NCBI RefSeq assembly: GCF_040518285.1
Contig: NZ_CP155449.1
Coordinates: 3,410,001 to 3,474,000 of the forward strand
Source: Knoellia sp. S7-12
Lineage (GTDB): Bacteria > Actinomycetota > Actinomycetes > Actinomycetales > Dermatophilaceae
Reading direction: 5' to 3'
DNA: 64,000 nt
Shown here one piece after another: positions 7,371-16,748 of the stretch. Made by a program: the position numbers and the translations under genes. Positions within the stretch are counted from its first letter, which is position 1. Every line of letters starts with the position of its first letter. A model generated the notes under the pieces. The model made no database searches, was not told the origin of the DNA, and was given only the letters and a program-made list of their open reading frames with translations.

Positions 7371-8552
7371 ATGGGCCACCACTCACGTCACGCCGGTGCA
7401 GACACGCAACGGATGCGGACCATCGCACTGGCCGTCATCGTCCCCACTGGGCTCATCACGCTCCTCGCCCTGATCTGGCTCTGGCCCCCTCCCAGCAACG
7501 TCGCCGACCAGTCCGGGCGCGCCGCGCAGCACCAAGGTGTCGTCACCGGTGTGACAAAACAACCGTGCCCCGAAACCCCCGCAGGCCAAGAGCCGCTCCC
7601 CGGCGGAGCCACTTTGGACGTCAACGGCTGTGGAACCGCACAAGTGAAGGTCTCCGACGGCCCCGACCAGGGCCTCGACGTCGTGGTCACTCTGCCCAAC
7701 GGGCCGGGTGCGCCCACCGTCGAAGACGGTGACGAGGTCATTCTCGTGTTGACCGAGAATCCTGACGGCGGTCAGTACGACATCGTGGATCATCAGCGCA
7801 CCAAGGGTTTATGGCTGCTCGGGATCGCCTTCACCCTGGCCGTGGTCGCATTTGGGCGGTGGCGCGGATTCTCCGCCCTGATCGGTCTGGTCGCGACCTT
7901 CGCCCTGCTTCTCCTCTTCGTCGTCCCCGCCATCCTTGCCGGCGAATCACCCCTCCTCGTGGCGATCGTCGGTGCCTCCGCGATCATGCTCACTGTCCTC
8001 TACCTCACCCACGGACTCACGTTCTCCACCTCGGTCGCGGTCCTGGGAACACTGGCAAGTCTGCTCCTCACTGGACTCCTCGCAGCGGCATCAGTGGCCG
8101 GCATGCACCTCACCGGGTTCGCCGACGAATCATCGACCTTCCTGGCCACCTCCCACAGCGTCAACCTGCAAGGGCTGCTGCTCGCGGGAATCATCATCGG
8201 GTCTCTCGGCGTCCTGGACGACGTCACCGTCACCCAAGCCGCCACCGTCACCGAACTCGCGCGCGCCAACCCCGAGTACGGAATGCGCGAGCTCTATCGC
8301 GCCGGGACCCGAGTCGGCAGAGCCCACATCGCCTCCGTCATCAACACAATCATTCTCGCGTACGCCGGCTCCTCCCTTCCGCTGCTCATCCTGATCGCTG
8401 CCAACAACAGCTCCATCGGCAACGTCATCACCACGCAGGTCATCGCGCAAGAGATCGTTCGCAGCGTCGTGGCCACGCTGGGGCTGATCGCCGCCGTCCC
8501 CATCACCACGGCCTTGGCGGCGGCTACCGCCCGCAGAACCATCACCTCGTGA
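7371..8552 (+). CDS. YibE/F family membrane protein
   Basis: 393 residues. A membrane anchor near residues 15-36 is followed by an extracytoplasmic domain of about 110 residues (PCPETPAG..LDVNGCGTAQVKV, then VEDGDEVIL). About seven membrane helices follow, with the conserved family stretch GVLDDVTVTQAATV and later MRELYRAG. This is the YibE/F architecture, and some members are predicted transporters. The start is ATG 7371 after AAAGGAAG. It lies 100 bases downstream of copZ and may be co-regulated. The transported substrate is unknown. Confidence 0.85.
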   Translation: MGHHSRHAGADTQRMRTIALAVIVPTGLITLLALIWLWPPPSNVADQSGRAAQHQGVVTGVTKQPCPETPAGQEPLPGGATLDVNGCGTAQVKVSDGPDQGLDVVVTLPNGPGAPTVEDGDEVILVLTENPDGGQYDIVDHQRTKGLWLLGIAFTLAVVAFGRWRGFSALIGLVATFALLLLFVVPAILAGESPLLVAIVGASAIMLTVLYLTHGLTFSTSVAVLGTLASLLLTGLLAAASVAGMHLTGFADESSTFLATSHSVNLQGLLLAGIIIGSLGVLDDVTVTQAATVTELARANPEYGMRELYRAGTRVGRAHIASVINTIILAYAGSSLPLLILIAANNSSIGNVITTQVIAQEIVRSVVATLGLIAAVPITTALAAATARRTITS

Positions 8553-8574
8553 AGTCGGGCCCGAGGGCGGCCCT

Positions 8575-9174
8575 TCAGACGGTGGTCCGACCTGCGATGA
8601 GTGCGAGGTAGGCCTCGGCGCTCGCCGGGCCACCGAGCCTGGCGTGATGGTCGACCACGAGGCAGGGCGTCTCCGTGACGTCACCGTCACGTGCGGCAGC
8701 CACATCGGCGGCCACCTCTGCCGAGCGCTCTGACGACGCAAGCACGTCACCCACTCGGTGCTCCTCCAGGCCGGCTTCGGCCGCCAAGCGCTGCAGGATC
8801 CGGTGTGAGCTGACGTCGAGTCCCTCGGTGAACACTGCGGCATACAGCCGTTCGAGCATCGCGCCCTGAAGCGCCGGACCACCGAGGGTGAGGCCCAGCG
8901 CGACGAGCCGGTGAGCATCCGTCGTGTCGGCGTCGGGAGGCTCCGTCACGGCGATGTCGATGCCATCCGGCCTCGCGGCGACCGCCACCCGCCGGAGCTC
9001 ATCGCGAGTCACCGCGGCCCCAGGGAGGGCGTGATGGACGAGGACGATGTCGTGGGGCCGCTCGGACGCCATCACCGCCGCTTCGACTCGACGCTTCGCG
9101 ACATAGGACCACGGGTCCGTGATGTCGCCCCAGAGATCAAGCGGGAGGTCGGCCATCGCTCCACTGAACCACAT
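8575..9174 (-). CDS. DsbA/FrnE-like thioredoxin-fold protein lacking CXXC
   Basis: About 199 residues from ATG 9174, placed after GGAGGG. The N-terminal strand and helix WGDITDPWSYVAKRR align with the FrnE/DsbA active site, which normally reads DxVCPWCYxGKR; both Cys are replaced (Thr-Asp-Pro-Trp-Ser). The later cis-Pro segment survives as ETPCLVVD. The protein has the right length and helical insert for the family but should lack dithiol redox chemistry. It might act as an isomerase or binding protein, or be a diverged 2-hydroxychromene-isomerase relative. Confidence 0.7.
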   Translation of the reverse strand: MWFSGAMADLPLDLWGDITDPWSYVAKRRVEAAVMASERPHDIVLVHHALPGAAVTRDELRRVAVAARPDGIDIAVTEPPDADTTDAHRLVALGLTLGGPALQGAMLERLYAAVFTEGLDVSSHRILQRLAAEAGLEEHRVGDVLASSERSAEVAADVAAARDGDVTETPCLVVDHHARLGGPASAEAYLALIAGRTTV

Positions 9175-9192
9175 GACCACGCCCTCCAACGA

Positions 9193-9232
9193 CGAACGTC
9201 CCCGGGCCATGCTGCGGGCCTGGGGACGTTCG
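9193..9232 (-). terminator. hairpin after NlpC/P60 gene
   Basis: CGAACGTCCCC and GGGGACGTTCG (11 bp) flank an inner GGCC-containing loop. It lies just downstream of the minus-strand NlpC/P60 stop at 9282. There is no clear T-run, as usual in this GC range. Confidence 0.6.
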
Positions 9233-9281
9233 TTCGGCGGGGTATGCCGGGTGGTCACCTTCGTGAGGCGACCGGGCTCCC

Positions 9282-10109
9282 TCAGAAGCGGCCGTAACCC
9301 GTGGGGGTCTGCCAGATTGCACGCTCGCTCGAAAACTTGCCGGTGCGCGGCGAGTCGATGAACTTGCCGTCACCGGTGTAGATGCCGACGTGCCACGCGG
9401 GGCTACCCATGAAGACGAGGTCGCCGGGGCGCGGGCTCGACACCGGCGTGGCAGCGGCCTGCTGGGCCGAGGCGGTGCGGGGGATCGAGACGCCGGCCTT
9501 GCGGAAGACGTACTGGGTGAAGCCGGAGCAGTCGAAGCCGGCCGGCGTGGTGCCGCCATAGACGTAGGCGATGCCGAGCAGGCTCCGAGCGATGTTGACG
9601 ACTCCGCTCGCGGACTGTGCCACGTTCTGCGTGACCGGCTTGCGGGCCACGGACCGGCTCGCCGACTTCGCGCTGCGCGTCGAGGACGCGGTCGAGCGCT
9701 GATTCGAACGCTGACTCGAACGCTCTGCGGCGGCCGGGCGAATCTCGGTCGTCTCTTCACGCACGACGACAGGCCTGGGCTTGGGCTTCGGCTTCGGCTT
9801 GGCGACGACCGTGACACCGGTGACGCCGACGACCTCGGCCTTGACCGGGGTCGAGACAGCCGGGGCGCTGATGGCCGGGGCTGCAGGCGCGGCGATCGGG
9901 GTTGCCGGGACGCTGGTCGTGACCTTCGCGGCGGTGTCGGGGGCAGCCGACGCGGGGAGGGCGAACGCGGCCACGAGTCCACCCGAGGCAGCAAGCACCG
10001 CGGAGGCCTTGGCGCCGGAGACACCGGCGCGCGTGGCAATGACGGACAGTTCGGAGACAGGGTTGTGTCGTCCGGGCGCGCGGTGACGCCCATGGGTGGA
10101 GTGAGCCAC
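9282..10109 (-). CDS. secreted NlpC/P60 peptidoglycan endopeptidase
   Basis: 275 residues. A long N-terminal region leads to a signal segment (LAASGGLVAAFALPASA). An Ala/Pro-rich region and a Lys-Pro linker (VVAKPKPKPKPRP) follow, then Ser/Arg/Gln-rich spacer. The C-terminal NlpC/P60 domain (about residue 165 on) has the catalytic Cys in GFDCSGF and the His in AWHVGIY. It should cut the gamma-D-Glu to diamino-acid bond of muropeptides outside the membrane. A c-di-AMP riboswitch precedes it. The linker is shared with the neighbouring gene at 10476. Confidence 0.93.
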   Translation of the reverse strand: MAHSTHGRHRAPGRHNPVSELSVIATRAGVSGAKASAVLAASGGLVAAFALPASAAPDTAAKVTTSVPATPIAAPAAPAISAPAVSTPVKAEVVGVTGVTVVAKPKPKPKPRPVVVREETTEIRPAAAERSSQRSNQRSTASSTRSAKSASRSVARKPVTQNVAQSASGVVNIARSLLGIAYVYGGTTPAGFDCSGFTQYVFRKAGVSIPRTASAQQAAATPVSSPRPGDLVFMGSPAWHVGIYTGDGKFIDSPRTGKFSSERAIWQTPTGYGRF

Positions 10110-10117
10110 GTGTGAAC

Positions 10118-10250
10118 CTCTCGATGCCTACGGGGTGAGCTGTCGGGTTCGGGCGGAGGTTCTGCCCGGCCAGTCGAAACTGACTTAACCCCAAGGAGCA
10201 ACTGGCGGTTGCCCCAGAATTGGGTCCCCCGCTCCTGTCAAGCGGATTGC
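10118..10250 (-). ncRNA. c-di-AMP riboswitch (ydaO-yuaA leader)
   Basis: Read on the minus strand, the leader contains the conserved blocks in order: GGGGGACCCAA, GGGGCAACCG, CCTTGGGGTTAAGTC, CCGCCCGAACCCGACAGCTC and ACCCCGTAGGC, followed by GAGAGG before the start. These are the hallmark segments of the ydaO-type c-di-AMP riboswitch, which in actinobacteria controls cell-wall hydrolases. Ligand binding usually turns expression off. The aptamer occupies most of the 366-base gap between genes; the 5' edge is approximate. The remainder (10251-10417) shows no gene. Confidence 0.88.
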
Positions 10251-10417
10251 GATGCAGTCGCCAACGGTGACAGGACTCAGCAATCCGTCGCGACAACTCA
10301 CCCCAGGGGAGGACGAGCCGATGCCACGGTACCCAACCCCATGGGCAAAGTCACGTTTGGGTCACGACGAGTCGCTGATGCGCCCGAAACAGCGCCTGGC
10401 GAGCCGCCAGTCCGGGG

Positions 10418-10460
10418 ACGACGAAGGGCGGGGACCGTCAGGTTCCCCGCCCTTCGTCGT
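10418..10460 (-). terminator. 17-bp hairpin terminator
   Basis: ACGACGAAGGGCGGGGA and its exact complement TCCCCGCCCTTCGTCGT flank a 9-base loop. It lies directly after the minus-strand gene ending at 10476. The stem shares a GAAGGGCGG core with the hairpin at 47950. Confidence 0.8.
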
Positions 10461-10475
10461 GGCGTTGGACGCGAG

Positions 10476-11354
10476 TCAGCTCACGGAGATGTGCACGTGG
10501 TCGTAGTGGTTGGCGGTGACCGATCCCCGGTCGTCCATGGAGCGCCAGCCCGACGAGCCGGCGAGCCAGATGCGCTGCTCCCAGATGACGTAGGTGATGT
10601 TGAGCCTGCCCATGTTGTTGGTGGCCCACTGGGCGACAGCGTCGCCCGTCGAGCCGGACACCATGACGTCGACAGCCTTGCCGGTGCCGTGGTCGCCGGC
10701 TCCGGCGCGAAAGCCGCCAATGTTGGTGATGCCGAAGTTCGAGCGGACTGCCGAGCAGACCGTTGACGCGCCATTGCCCAGGCCCTTGCCGCTGCACCAG
10801 CCGACATAAGCACCGGAGCCGACGCCGGAGGGAACCGACGACGATGACGAGGACGACTTCGAGGAAGAGGAAGAGGAAGAGGAAGAGGACGACTCATCGG
10901 TCTTCGTCGTGGCCTTCTCGGAGGGCTCGGCGCTCTTCTGCTCGGGCTTCTGCTCGGGCTTGGGCTTGGGCTTGGGCTTGGGCCTGGGCTTCGCGACGGC
11001 GGTGACGCCGACGGGGCCTGCCGCGACCTTGACGCTCTCGGCAGCGGCCGGGGCGGTCACCGATGTGCCCGCTTTGGCCACACCGGCGCGGGCCGAGCTG
11101 CGGGAGGCGGTGCCCTGCACGGCGTCGGCGCGGTCGCGGGCAACCAGGGCAGAGGTCTGGCTGGACAGCTCGACCTGCTCGGGGGCCGCTTGGACCGGGA
11201 TCGCCAAGGCAGCAGCAACGCTGGTGGCCAGGCCAAGGCCGACAAGACTCTTGACCGCGGTGGGTCTCGAGATCGACGAGAAAGTGCTGAGATCGGGGAG
11301 TCGGCTGCGCTTGTCAGCGCGGCGGCGACCGGAACGGGTGACAGGGAAAATCAC
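10476..11354 (-). CDS. secreted protein with Lys-Pro/Ser linker and ARB_07466-like domain
   Basis: 292 residues. A long N-terminus and signal segment (VGLGLATSVAAALAIPVQAA) precede a linker of KPKPKP repeats and a run of about 20 Ser. The C-terminal domain of about 100 residues has GDHGTGKAVDVMV, a WEQRIW segment and a final NHYDHVHISV. The Asp/His pattern (HGxxxAVDV, HxDHVH) matches the ARB_07466 or M15-like cell-wall domain in actinobacteria, so zinc-dependent hydrolysis is possible but unproven. The start lies 152 bases from IdeR. Confidence 0.75.
   Translation of the reverse strand: MIFPVTRSGRRRADKRSRLPDLSTFSSISRPTAVKSLVGLGLATSVAAALAIPVQAAPEQVELSSQTSALVARDRADAVQGTASRSSARAGVAKAGTSVTAPAAAESVKVAAGPVGVTAVAKPRPKPKPKPKPEQKPEQKSAEPSEKATTKTDESSSSSSSSSSSKSSSSSSSVPSGVGSGAYVGWCSGKGLGNGASTVCSAVRSNFGITNIGGFRAGAGDHGTGKAVDVMVSGSTGDAVAQWATNNMGRLNITYVIWEQRIWLAGSSGWRSMDDRGSVTANHYDHVHISVS
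10861..10890. repeat. GAGGAA hexanucleotide tract encoding poly-Ser
   Basis: Five or so consecutive GAGGAA-type units (TTCCTC on the coding strand) encode the Ser run in the linker of the gene at 10476. Units of six keep the frame, so length changes would alter linker length without breaking the gene. Confidence 0.6.
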
Positions 11355-11431
11355 GAAAGAGAACCTCTCGGGCGGATCAGGGATGACTCCACGGTAACGG
11401 TGGGATCAGCCAAAGTCACATTCCGATAACA

Positions 11432-11503
11432 GCCCCTGGCTTATCCGCAGGGGCCCTCAGGGTCGATCTCGGGTTGATCGTGGGTCGATCGTGGCTCGAT
11501 CCA
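11432..11503. repeat. hairpin and four 11-bp tandem repeats downstream of ideR
   Basis: GCCCCTG/CAGGGGC (11432-11454) forms a 7-bp hairpin suited to ending the minus-strand IdeR transcript. At 11460-11503 come four tandem 11-bp units close to GGGTCGATCGT, ending three bases before the IdeR stop. The one-turn period would place each copy on the same DNA face. Confidence 0.6.
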
Positions 11504-11506
11504 GAG

Positions 11507-12214
11507 TCAGGCTGGTGCTGCGGCTCGGGCCACGAAGACGTGCGAAGCGATGTCATCGGGCAGAGAGACACCGGTCGACTCATCAGCACCGGCGAGCGCG
11601 GCAATGACCCGTCCACCCTCGCGGCGCACCACGGCCAACTGCCCGGGCAGGAGACCCGCGGCGGTGATGAGACCGAGCGCTTCGTGGTCGACCTGGGCGG
11701 GCTCGCCGATGCGCCGGACGGTCACGGTGGTGGGCTGGATCTCGGCCACCTCGCTCAGCGTCGACAGGCCCAGTCGGAAGTCCTCTCCGAGCGCCTCCCC
11801 GAACTCGTCGAGCCCGGGGATCGGGTTGCCGTAGGGCGATTCGGCGTGGTCGGCGAGGAGGGCGAGGATCTTGACCTCGACCCGGTCGGACATGACGTGC
11901 TCCCAGCGGCACGCCTCGTCGTGGACGTACTCCCACTCGAGGCCGATGACGTCGACGAGGAGGCGCTCGGCGATGCGGTGCTTGCGCATGACCCGCGTCG
12001 CGAGGCGGCGACCCTCGACGGACAGCTCGAGGTGTCGGTCACCAGCAACGGCCAGCAGACCGTCGCGCTCCATGCGCGCGACTGTCTGCGAGACGGTGGG
12101 ACCGGAGTGGCCGAGACGCTCGGCGATCCGGGCGCGCAGCGGCGTGATGCCTTCTTCTTCAAGTTCGAAGACGGTGCGGAGATACATCTCCGTGGTGTCG
12201 ATGAGATCGGTCAC
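11507..12214 (-). CDS. ideR: DtxR/IdeR-family metal-dependent repressor
   Basis: 235 residues with the three-part IdeR layout. The winged helix (about 1-73) carries the recognition motif GHSGPTVSQTVARMERDGL. The metal-binding dimerisation domain has AERLLVDVIGLEW.. and CRWEHVMSD with the primary-site Cys, Glu and His. The C-terminal SH3-like domain starts at about 150. With iron, IdeR represses siderophore uptake and activates storage genes. The Cys in EACRWEH favours IdeR/DtxR over MntR, which has Glu or Asp there. An MFS gene ends 15 bases upstream on the same strand. Confidence 0.9.
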   Translation of the reverse strand: MTDLIDTTEMYLRTVFELEEEGITPLRARIAERLGHSGPTVSQTVARMERDGLLAVAGDRHLELSVEGRRLATRVMRKHRIAERLLVDVIGLEWEYVHDEACRWEHVMSDRVEVKILALLADHAESPYGNPIPGLDEFGEALGEDFRLGLSTLSEVAEIQPTTVTVRRIGEPAQVDHEALGLITAAGLLPGQLAVVRREGGRVIAALAGADESTGVSLPDDIASHVFVARAAAPA

Positions 12215-12229
12215 GACCCCAGTCTCTCA

Positions 12230-13465
12230 TCACGATCGGACAGGCCCGACCGCTGCGCGGCGTGGATCGTATGCCGGCAGCCATCGTGCGAGCCACGGTG
12301 CACCTGCCAGGACGACCAGGCCGAGAACAACACACGCGGCGCCCAAGCTTGCAAGGACAGTGACAGCACTGACGAGCAGAGGCGCACCGTTCTGGCCGAT
12401 GAGCGAGAGGAACCTCCAGACAGAGAGGAACTGCGCTCGACCGACGACAGGGGCGGCATCGGCGCCGAGCGTCTGCACGATGCCCGAGCCCAGCCCGTTG
12501 CCGACTCCTATCAGCGTCGAGACCACTGCGACTGTGGCGAAGCCTTGGGCCAGCGGGAGCAGCACCATCCCGACGCCGAGCACGAGGAGGAAGGGCACCG
12601 CGACCCACACGCGACCGAACCGGTCCATGACCGAACCGGCTGGATAGAAGAGAAGCACCTCGGCACCTCCGGCTATCCCGAAGATCAGCGCCGTCTGACT
12701 GTCCGTGACGCCGACCGACTCCGCCCACAAAGGCACGATGACGAACCGTCCCTGACGTGCGGCCCCGATGAGCAGGACACCCACGCCGATCGTCAGGAGC
12801 ACGCGGCGGTGCTCGCGCAGGAGGCCGGGCAGGCTGATGCGCTCCCCCACGCCGCCGGGCCGCTCCACCCCAGACGCCGCCCGGTCGCTGGCGCCGTCGT
12901 GATCCCGCAGCCCGACCCACGCCCAGACTGCAGCCGACAGGCCGGCGACGACAGCGACGGCATACGCCGCCTGTGTGCCCCACACGAGGATGAGGGGCGC
13001 CGCGATGAACGGGCCGACGAAGAGTCCAACGCGCTGCACCCCACCCATCGTCGACATTGCTCGTGCGCGGATCCGCACCGGCGCGCGAGCCGTGAGCCAC
13101 GACTGGCGAGCCAGCAGGAAGACCGAACCCGTCATTCCCATGAGGCCGATGGCGATGCCGAGCGTCCACAGATTCGGCGCGAAGACCGCGAGCGCGGCTC
13201 CCAGAGCGTCCACGACGGCGGCCCCAGCGAGGGCTCTGCGCTCGCCGATGCGGGCCACGAGCGAACCCGCTGGCAGCGTCGAGACAAAGGCTGCGATGCC
13301 CTCGATGAGGACGAACGCCGCCGCCACCGCAACGCTCGCCCCGAGGTCCCGGGCGCTCAGCGCGACGATGGGCAGCGAGGCACCCACTCCGACCGACCAC
13401 ACGGCCGTGGGTCCGAACGCCGGCAACGCGATGCTGCGCAACGAGAAGTCGTCAGTGGCTGACAC
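12230..13465 (-). CDS. MFS transporter
   Basis: About 411 residues with twelve predicted helices. The loop 2-3 motif appears as GSLVARIGERRAL and its mirror in the second half as GSVMDRFGRVWVAV. A central cytoplasmic loop of about 40 polar residues separates the halves. The start is uncertain: GTG 13465 is favoured, GTG 13474 possible. It lies upstream of and co-directional with ideR, and divergent from the gene at 13505. The family resembles drug-efflux permeases; substrate unknown. Confidence 0.85.
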   Translation of the reverse strand: MSATDDFSLRSIALPAFGPTAVWSVGVGASLPIVALSARDLGASVAVAAAFVLIEGIAAFVSTLPAGSLVARIGERRALAGAAVVDALGAALAVFAPNLWTLGIAIGLMGMTGSVFLLARQSWLTARAPVRIRARAMSTMGGVQRVGLFVGPFIAAPLILVWGTQAAYAVAVVAGLSAAVWAWVGLRDHDGASDRAASGVERPGGVGERISLPGLLREHRRVLLTIGVGVLLIGAARQGRFVIVPLWAESVGVTDSQTALIFGIAGGAEVLLFYPAGSVMDRFGRVWVAVPFLLVLGVGMVLLPLAQGFATVAVVSTLIGVGNGLGSGIVQTLGADAAPVVGRAQFLSVWRFLSLIGQNGAPLLVSAVTVLASLGAACVVLGLVVLAGAPWLARWLPAYDPRRAAVGPVRS

Positions 13466-13504
13466 GACCGCCACCCTGACACGTACGTTGGACGCGTGCA
13501 CGTG

Positions 13505-14182
13505 ATGATCCCTCGTCGATACAACGGGCCCCCGACGTCGGGCAATGGCGGGTGGGTGAGCGGCCTCGTGGCCGCGCACACCCCCGTGTCGCCCGAACGG
13601 CCTGCGGTGTCCGTGCGTCTGCACCTGCCACCACCCCTCGATCGCGAGCTGGCCCTCGAGACAGGGGAACTCACGACCCTGCGTGACGGTGATGCGGTCG
13701 TCGCCAGCGCCTCTCACGCGCCCACCCCTGCCGGCGACCTGCCACAGCCGGTCACTCTCGTCGAGGCGCGTGACGCCGAGACCCGGGCGATCACGCCTCA
13801 GGAGCACCCGTTCCCCACGTGCTACGGCTGCGGACCAAACCACCCGACCGGCCTGCGGCTGCGCTCCGGACCCGTGGACGACACGAGCGGCCGGTATGCC
13901 GCCACCTGGACTCCGCTCGACGTGTCCGGTCCGGTGGTGTGGGCCGCGCTCGACTGTCCGGGTGGCAAGGCGGCCGGTTTCCCCACGACGCTCATGGTGC
14001 TCGGCACGATGACCGCTCAGATCTTCACCGCTCCGGTCGCCGGGGAGGAGCACATCGTGCTGTCATGGTCACGTGGCGACGACGGCCGCAAGCGCCACGC
14101 AGCGTCCGCGCTGTTCACGGCCGACGGGCGCCTGCTCGCCCGGGCCGACCAGACCTGGATTGCCATCGATCCACCCGCTTGA
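13505..14182 (+). CDS. hotdog-fold thioesterase-like protein
   Basis: 225 residues. An N-terminal RYNGPPTSGNGGWVSGLVA resembles the first hotdog of acyl-CoA thioesterase-like proteins. A second half begins with the Cys-rich hinge FPTCYGCGPNHPTGLRL seen in double-hotdog proteins. The end reads LLARADQTWIAID, a typical last strand. It could hydrolyse or bind acyl-CoA. A GTG 9 bases upstream is an alternative start. Citrate synthase follows on the same strand. Confidence 0.65.
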   Translation: MIPRRYNGPPTSGNGGWVSGLVAAHTPVSPERPAVSVRLHLPPPLDRELALETGELTTLRDGDAVVASASHAPTPAGDLPQPVTLVEARDAETRAITPQEHPFPTCYGCGPNHPTGLRLRSGPVDDTSGRYAATWTPLDVSGPVVWAALDCPGGKAAGFPTTLMVLGTMTAQIFTAPVAGEEHIVLSWSRGDDGRKRHAASALFTADGRLLARADQTWIAIDPPA

Positions 14183-14252
14183 CCCACCCCAACCAGTGGC
14201 GGCGTGCACAATGATGCTGCCCGACACCGGAAGACCCGAGACGAGGGAACTT

Positions 14253-15401
14253 GTGACACCGCAGGCCCAGACCCAACAGCCCGCCGCTGCCCAGCCCGCC
14301 ACCGCGGATCCTGACTTCCGGCCGGGCCTCGAAGGCGTCATCGCGTTCCAGTCGACCATCGCTGAACCCGACAAAGAAGGTGGCGCGCTGCGATATCGCG
14401 GCGTCGACATCAAGGACCTCGTCGGACGCGTGAGCTTCGGCCAGGTGTGGGGGCTCCTCGTCGACAACGAGTTCGACCCCGGCCTGCCGCCGGCCGAGCC
14501 GTTCCCGCTTCCGGTCCACACCGGCGACATCCGCGTGGACGTGCAGTCCTCTCTCGCCCAGCTCGCGCCGGTCTGGGGCTTCAAGCCGCTGCTCGACATC
14601 GACGCGACCGAGGCCCGTGACAACCTTGCTCGCGCCTCGGTCATGGCGTTGTCGTTCATCGGCCAGTCCGCGCACGGCCAGTCGTCGCCGATGGTTCCGC
14701 AGAGCCGGGTCGACGAGGGCAGGACCATCGTCGAGCGCTTCATGATCCGGTGGCGCGGCGAGCCCGACCCCAAGCACGTCGAGGCCATCGACGCCTACTT
14801 CATCTCCGCGGCCGAGCACGGCATGAACGCCTCGACCTTCACCGCACGCGTCATCGCCTCGACCGGCGCCGACGTCGCGGCCTGCATGTCCGGCGCGATC
14901 GGCGCCCTGTCGGGGCCGCTGCACGGCGGTGCCCCCTCGCGAGCCCAGCACATGATCGAGGGTGTCGAACGCACGGGTGACGCCACGGCATACGTCAAGG
15001 ATGTTCTTGACCGTGGCGACCGCCTCATGGGTTTCGGCCACCGCGTCTATCGCGCCTACGACCCGCGCGCCGCTGTCCTGCGCGACACCTGCAAGCGACT
15101 CGGCGCCCCCCGCTATGAGGTCGCCGTCGAGCTCGAGAAGGCGGCCATCGCGGCCCTCGCGGAGCGCCACCCCGAGCGGGTCATGGAGACCAATGTCGAC
15201 TACTGGGCGGCCGTGCTCCTCGACTTCGCCAAGGTCCCCGGCGACATGATGACCCCGCTGTTCGTCGCCGCACGTACGGCTGGCTGGGCGGCGCACATCC
15301 TCGAGCAGAAGGAGACCGGGCGGCTCATCCGCCCGAGTTCTCGCTACGTCGGTGAAGCCACCCGCGGCATCGAGTCGGTCAAGGGCTACCGCGCGAGCTG
15401 A
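14253..15401 (+). CDS. citrate synthase (actinobacterial type 2)
   Basis: 382 residues from GTG 14253, with GAGGGA five bases upstream. It condenses oxaloacetate and acetyl-CoA. The active-site regions are visible: HGMNASTF, GPLHGGAP with the catalytic His, MGFGHRVYR with substrate His and Arg, and the Asp region in ETNVDYW. The length and the N-terminal GLEGVIAFQSTI fit the CitA/type 2 branch rather than the longer GltA. A strong hairpin follows the stop. Confidence 0.92.
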   Translation: MTPQAQTQQPAAAQPATADPDFRPGLEGVIAFQSTIAEPDKEGGALRYRGVDIKDLVGRVSFGQVWGLLVDNEFDPGLPPAEPFPLPVHTGDIRVDVQSSLAQLAPVWGFKPLLDIDATEARDNLARASVMALSFIGQSAHGQSSPMVPQSRVDEGRTIVERFMIRWRGEPDPKHVEAIDAYFISAAEHGMNASTFTARVIASTGADVAACMSGAIGALSGPLHGGAPSRAQHMIEGVERTGDATAYVKDVLDRGDRLMGFGHRVYRAYDPRAAVLRDTCKRLGAPRYEVAVELEKAAIAALAERHPERVMETNVDYWAAVLLDFAKVPGDMMTPLFVAARTAGWAAHILEQKETGRLIRPSSRYVGEATRGIESVKGYRAS

Positions 15402-15428
15402 ACCGGCACCCGACCCGTTGACGACGCC

Positions 15429-15466
15429 GACACGGCATACCCGAAATTCTTGGGGTATGCCGTGTC
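15429..15466 (+). terminator. terminator after citrate synthase
   Basis: GACACGGCATACCC and GGGTATGCCGTGTC (14 bp) flank a 10-base loop with GAAATTCTTG. The stem carries the window's overrepresented GGCATAC 7-mer on both arms. The following 140 bases up to serC show only a small CCGGTG/CACCGG hairpin near 15553. Confidence 0.75.
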
Positions 15467-15565
15467 TCTCGTTGGTGAGTGGCGTTCAGCAGAACTCGGG
15501 GAACCGTGCCGTGCCGTCGGTGACCGTCTCGCCAGCCGGCAGGCGGGGCGACGTCCGGTGGGTGA

Positions 15566-16732
<1,167 letters not shown>

Positions 16733-16748
16733 CCTGAGCTGACCCTCT

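Noticed and set aside
1..9174. Copper block as an integrated mobile island
   Set aside because: The missing 7-mer suggests a different origin, but no integrase, tRNA end, direct-repeat boundary or transposase is visible in the window.
11355..11431. Second c-di-AMP riboswitch before the 10476-11354 gene
   Set aside because: The short leader contains GAGAGG but none of the conserved ydaO blocks.
11474..13462. 662-codon plus-strand frame across ideR and the MFS gene
   Set aside because: Rich in Arg, Asp, His and Gln with no domain; antisense to two well-supported genes.
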